The notes beneath the pieces were generated by a model that did no database searches, had not been told where the DNA came from, and was given only the letters and a program-made list of their open reading frames with translations. From Akkermansiaceae bacterium (GTDB lineage: Bacteria; Verrucomicrobiota; Verrucomicrobiia; Verrucomicrobiales; Akkermansiaceae), in NCBI GenBank assembly GCA_011524615.1, contig WTJZ01000076.1, positions 1-5,847 of the forward strand: a DNA stretch of 5,847 bases, written 5' to 3'. Shown here piece after piece: positions 4,658 to 5,847 of this stretch; position 1 is the first letter of the stretch, and every line of letters begins with the position of its first letter. Position numbers and translations under genes: made by a program.

Positions 4658-5847
4658 CTACTCTACGATCGTCGCTTGGTCGTCACGGCTCGCTGTTGCC
4701 ATGACGTCTTCACGGATACTTTCTTCGCCCTTGCGCTTAGCCCAGAGGTAAACGATTGGAGCGGCGATGAATACCGATGAGTATGTACCTACGATCACAC
4801 CGATGAGAATCGCGAAGGAGAAGTCCTTAAGCGCTTGGCCACCGAAGATGAAGAGTACGAGTACTACGAAGAAGGTAGTCACCGAAGTCAGAACTGTACG
4901 AGAGAGAGTCGAGTTAATCGCCTCATTCATAAGGTCTTGGATATTCCCTTTCTTGAACTGGAGGGTCTCACGAATACGGTCAAAGACAACGATGGTATCG
5001 TTGATCGAGTAACCTGCGATGGTGAGAACTGCTCCTACGTGAATCAGGGAGAACTCTGAGGTACCTGTTAACCAGCTGTAGAGGCCGATCGATCCAAGCA
5101 CGATCACAAGGTCGTGGAAGAGAGCGGCAAAAGCACCGATCGCGAAGGAGAACTCGAAACGTACCGTGATGTACACCATGATACAGAGAAGACCCAGACC
5201 GAGCGCTGCAAGGGAGTTAAGGAGGAACTCCTTACCGAGAGATGCTGAAACGGTGTCGTCTGATGCTTCTACGTTTGCGAGCTGCGCGACCTCTGCACGG
5301 AGCGTGCTCTTGATGAGAGGTACGTCATCTGTAGCACACTTCACTGAGATGAGTTTACCTGCAGCTTGTGTACTCTCTTCTTGAACGATAGGAAGCTTAC
5401 TGAGCTCTACCTTGGTAAGTGCTGACGTCACTTGGCTCTCTGATACATCTGCGTCACCGATTTGGAACTTGATGATCGATCCACCGACGAAGTCGATACC
5501 GAGTGACTTATCTCCACGCATTCCGAGAATACCAAGAGAGACAGCAAGAATCGCGATCGAAAGTGGGAACGAACGCTTACGCAGTCTCATGAATGGGAAT
5601 TCCTGCTGCTTGAAGAGGTTGGCAAAGGCAAGGTTCTTGATGATCTTGAGGTCTGTTCCCCAGTAGAAGAGAACGCGCGTCACGATCAGAGCCGTCAAGA
5701 GTGAAGCGAGAATACCGATTGTAAGGGTCACCGCAAAGCCTTTGACTGTGCTAGACGCCTGAACCATGAGGATGATCGCCACGATCAGAGTGGTGATGTT
5801 CGCATCGAAGATCGCTGAGAAGGCCTTTTCGTATGCTGTCTTAATCG
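4658..5847 (-). CDS. secDF: Protein translocase SecD-SecF fusion, C-terminal part (5' end beyond window)
   Basis: SecDF is an inner-membrane partner of SecYEG that uses the proton gradient to help pull proteins across the membrane. The 395 visible residues begin inside SecD: YEKAFSAIFDANITTLI (5-21) is the conserved SecD stretch before its late helices, followed by GFAVTLTIGILASLLTALIVTR. Without any stop the frame continues into SecF: first helix about 92-109, GIDFVGG (116-122), a periplasmic domain to about 205, then ALFHDLVIVLG (241-251), GYSINDTIVVFDRIRE (278-293) and two last helices (about 317-335 and 343-368). A polar, acidic tail ends TIVE. The fusion is therefore seen directly. The frame stays open to the right edge, so the GTG at 5780-5782 is an internal valine, not a start. 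The SecD N-terminus and the promoter lie outside the window. Confidence 0.96.
   Translation of the reverse strand, partial: IKTAYEKAFSAIFDANITTLIVAIILMVQASSTVKGFAVTLTIGILASLLTALIVTRVLFYWGTDLKIIKNLAFANLFKQQEFPFMRLRKRSFPLSIAILAVSLGILGMRGDKSLGIDFVGGSIIKFQIGDADVSESQVTSALTKVELSKLPIVQEESTQAAGKLISVKCATDDVPLIKSTLRAEVAQLANVEASDDTVSASLGKEFLLNSLAALGLGLLCIMVYITVRFEFSFAIGAFAALFHDLVIVLGSIGLYSWLTGTSEFSLIHVGAVLTIAGYSINDTIVVFDRIRETLQFKKGNIQDLMNEAINSTLSRTVLTSVTTFFVVLVLFIFGGQALKDFSFAILIGVIVGTYSSVFIAAPIVYLWAKRKGEESIREDVMATASRDDQATIVE

Noticed and set aside
5780..5782. GTG as the start codon of a separate SecF gene
   Set aside because: The same frame is open upstream to the window edge and encodes the conserved SecD stretch AFSAIFDANITTLI, so this is an internal valine of a SecDF fusion.

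Overview
The window is most likely chromosomal DNA from a Gram-negative bacterium of the PVC group, with Verrucomicrobiota the best guess. This rests on inference from gene style: a fused SecD-SecF protein, a bacterial MYG1-family protein, a divergent endonuclease III C-terminus and structured intergenic repeats. No rRNA or other firm taxonomic marker is present.

All five supported genes lie on the minus strand, so transcription runs from high to low coordinates. The order is: the C-terminal part of a SecDF fusion (cut by the right edge) ending in a clear rho-independent terminator; a roughly 490-base gene-free stretch with two strongly self-complementary blocks; a small two-helix membrane protein of unknown function with a promoter almost touching its ATG; an MsbA-like ABC exporter half-transporter with its own terminator; then a MYG1/DHH-family nuclease-like gene and an endonuclease III gene (nth), 46 bases apart and probably co-transcribed. 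The left 263 bases contain no gene I can support.

The genes are ordinary housekeeping functions: protein export (SecDF), envelope export (ABC transporter), and nucleic-acid repair or processing (MYG1-like plus Nth). No defence system, phage, CRISPR array, insertion sequence or tRNA was seen.

The most unusual material is non-coding. A repeat unit of about 47 bases occurs twice in opposite orientation (41-87 on plus, 4294-4339 on minus) and shares a 16-base identical core. The second copy is embedded in a hairpin of about 64 bases (4317-4380). Beside it lies a 130-base imperfect foldback element (4402-4531) with a perfect 11-base terminal inverted repeat. These look like dispersed palindromic elements rather than genes. 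No complete new biological system is evident.
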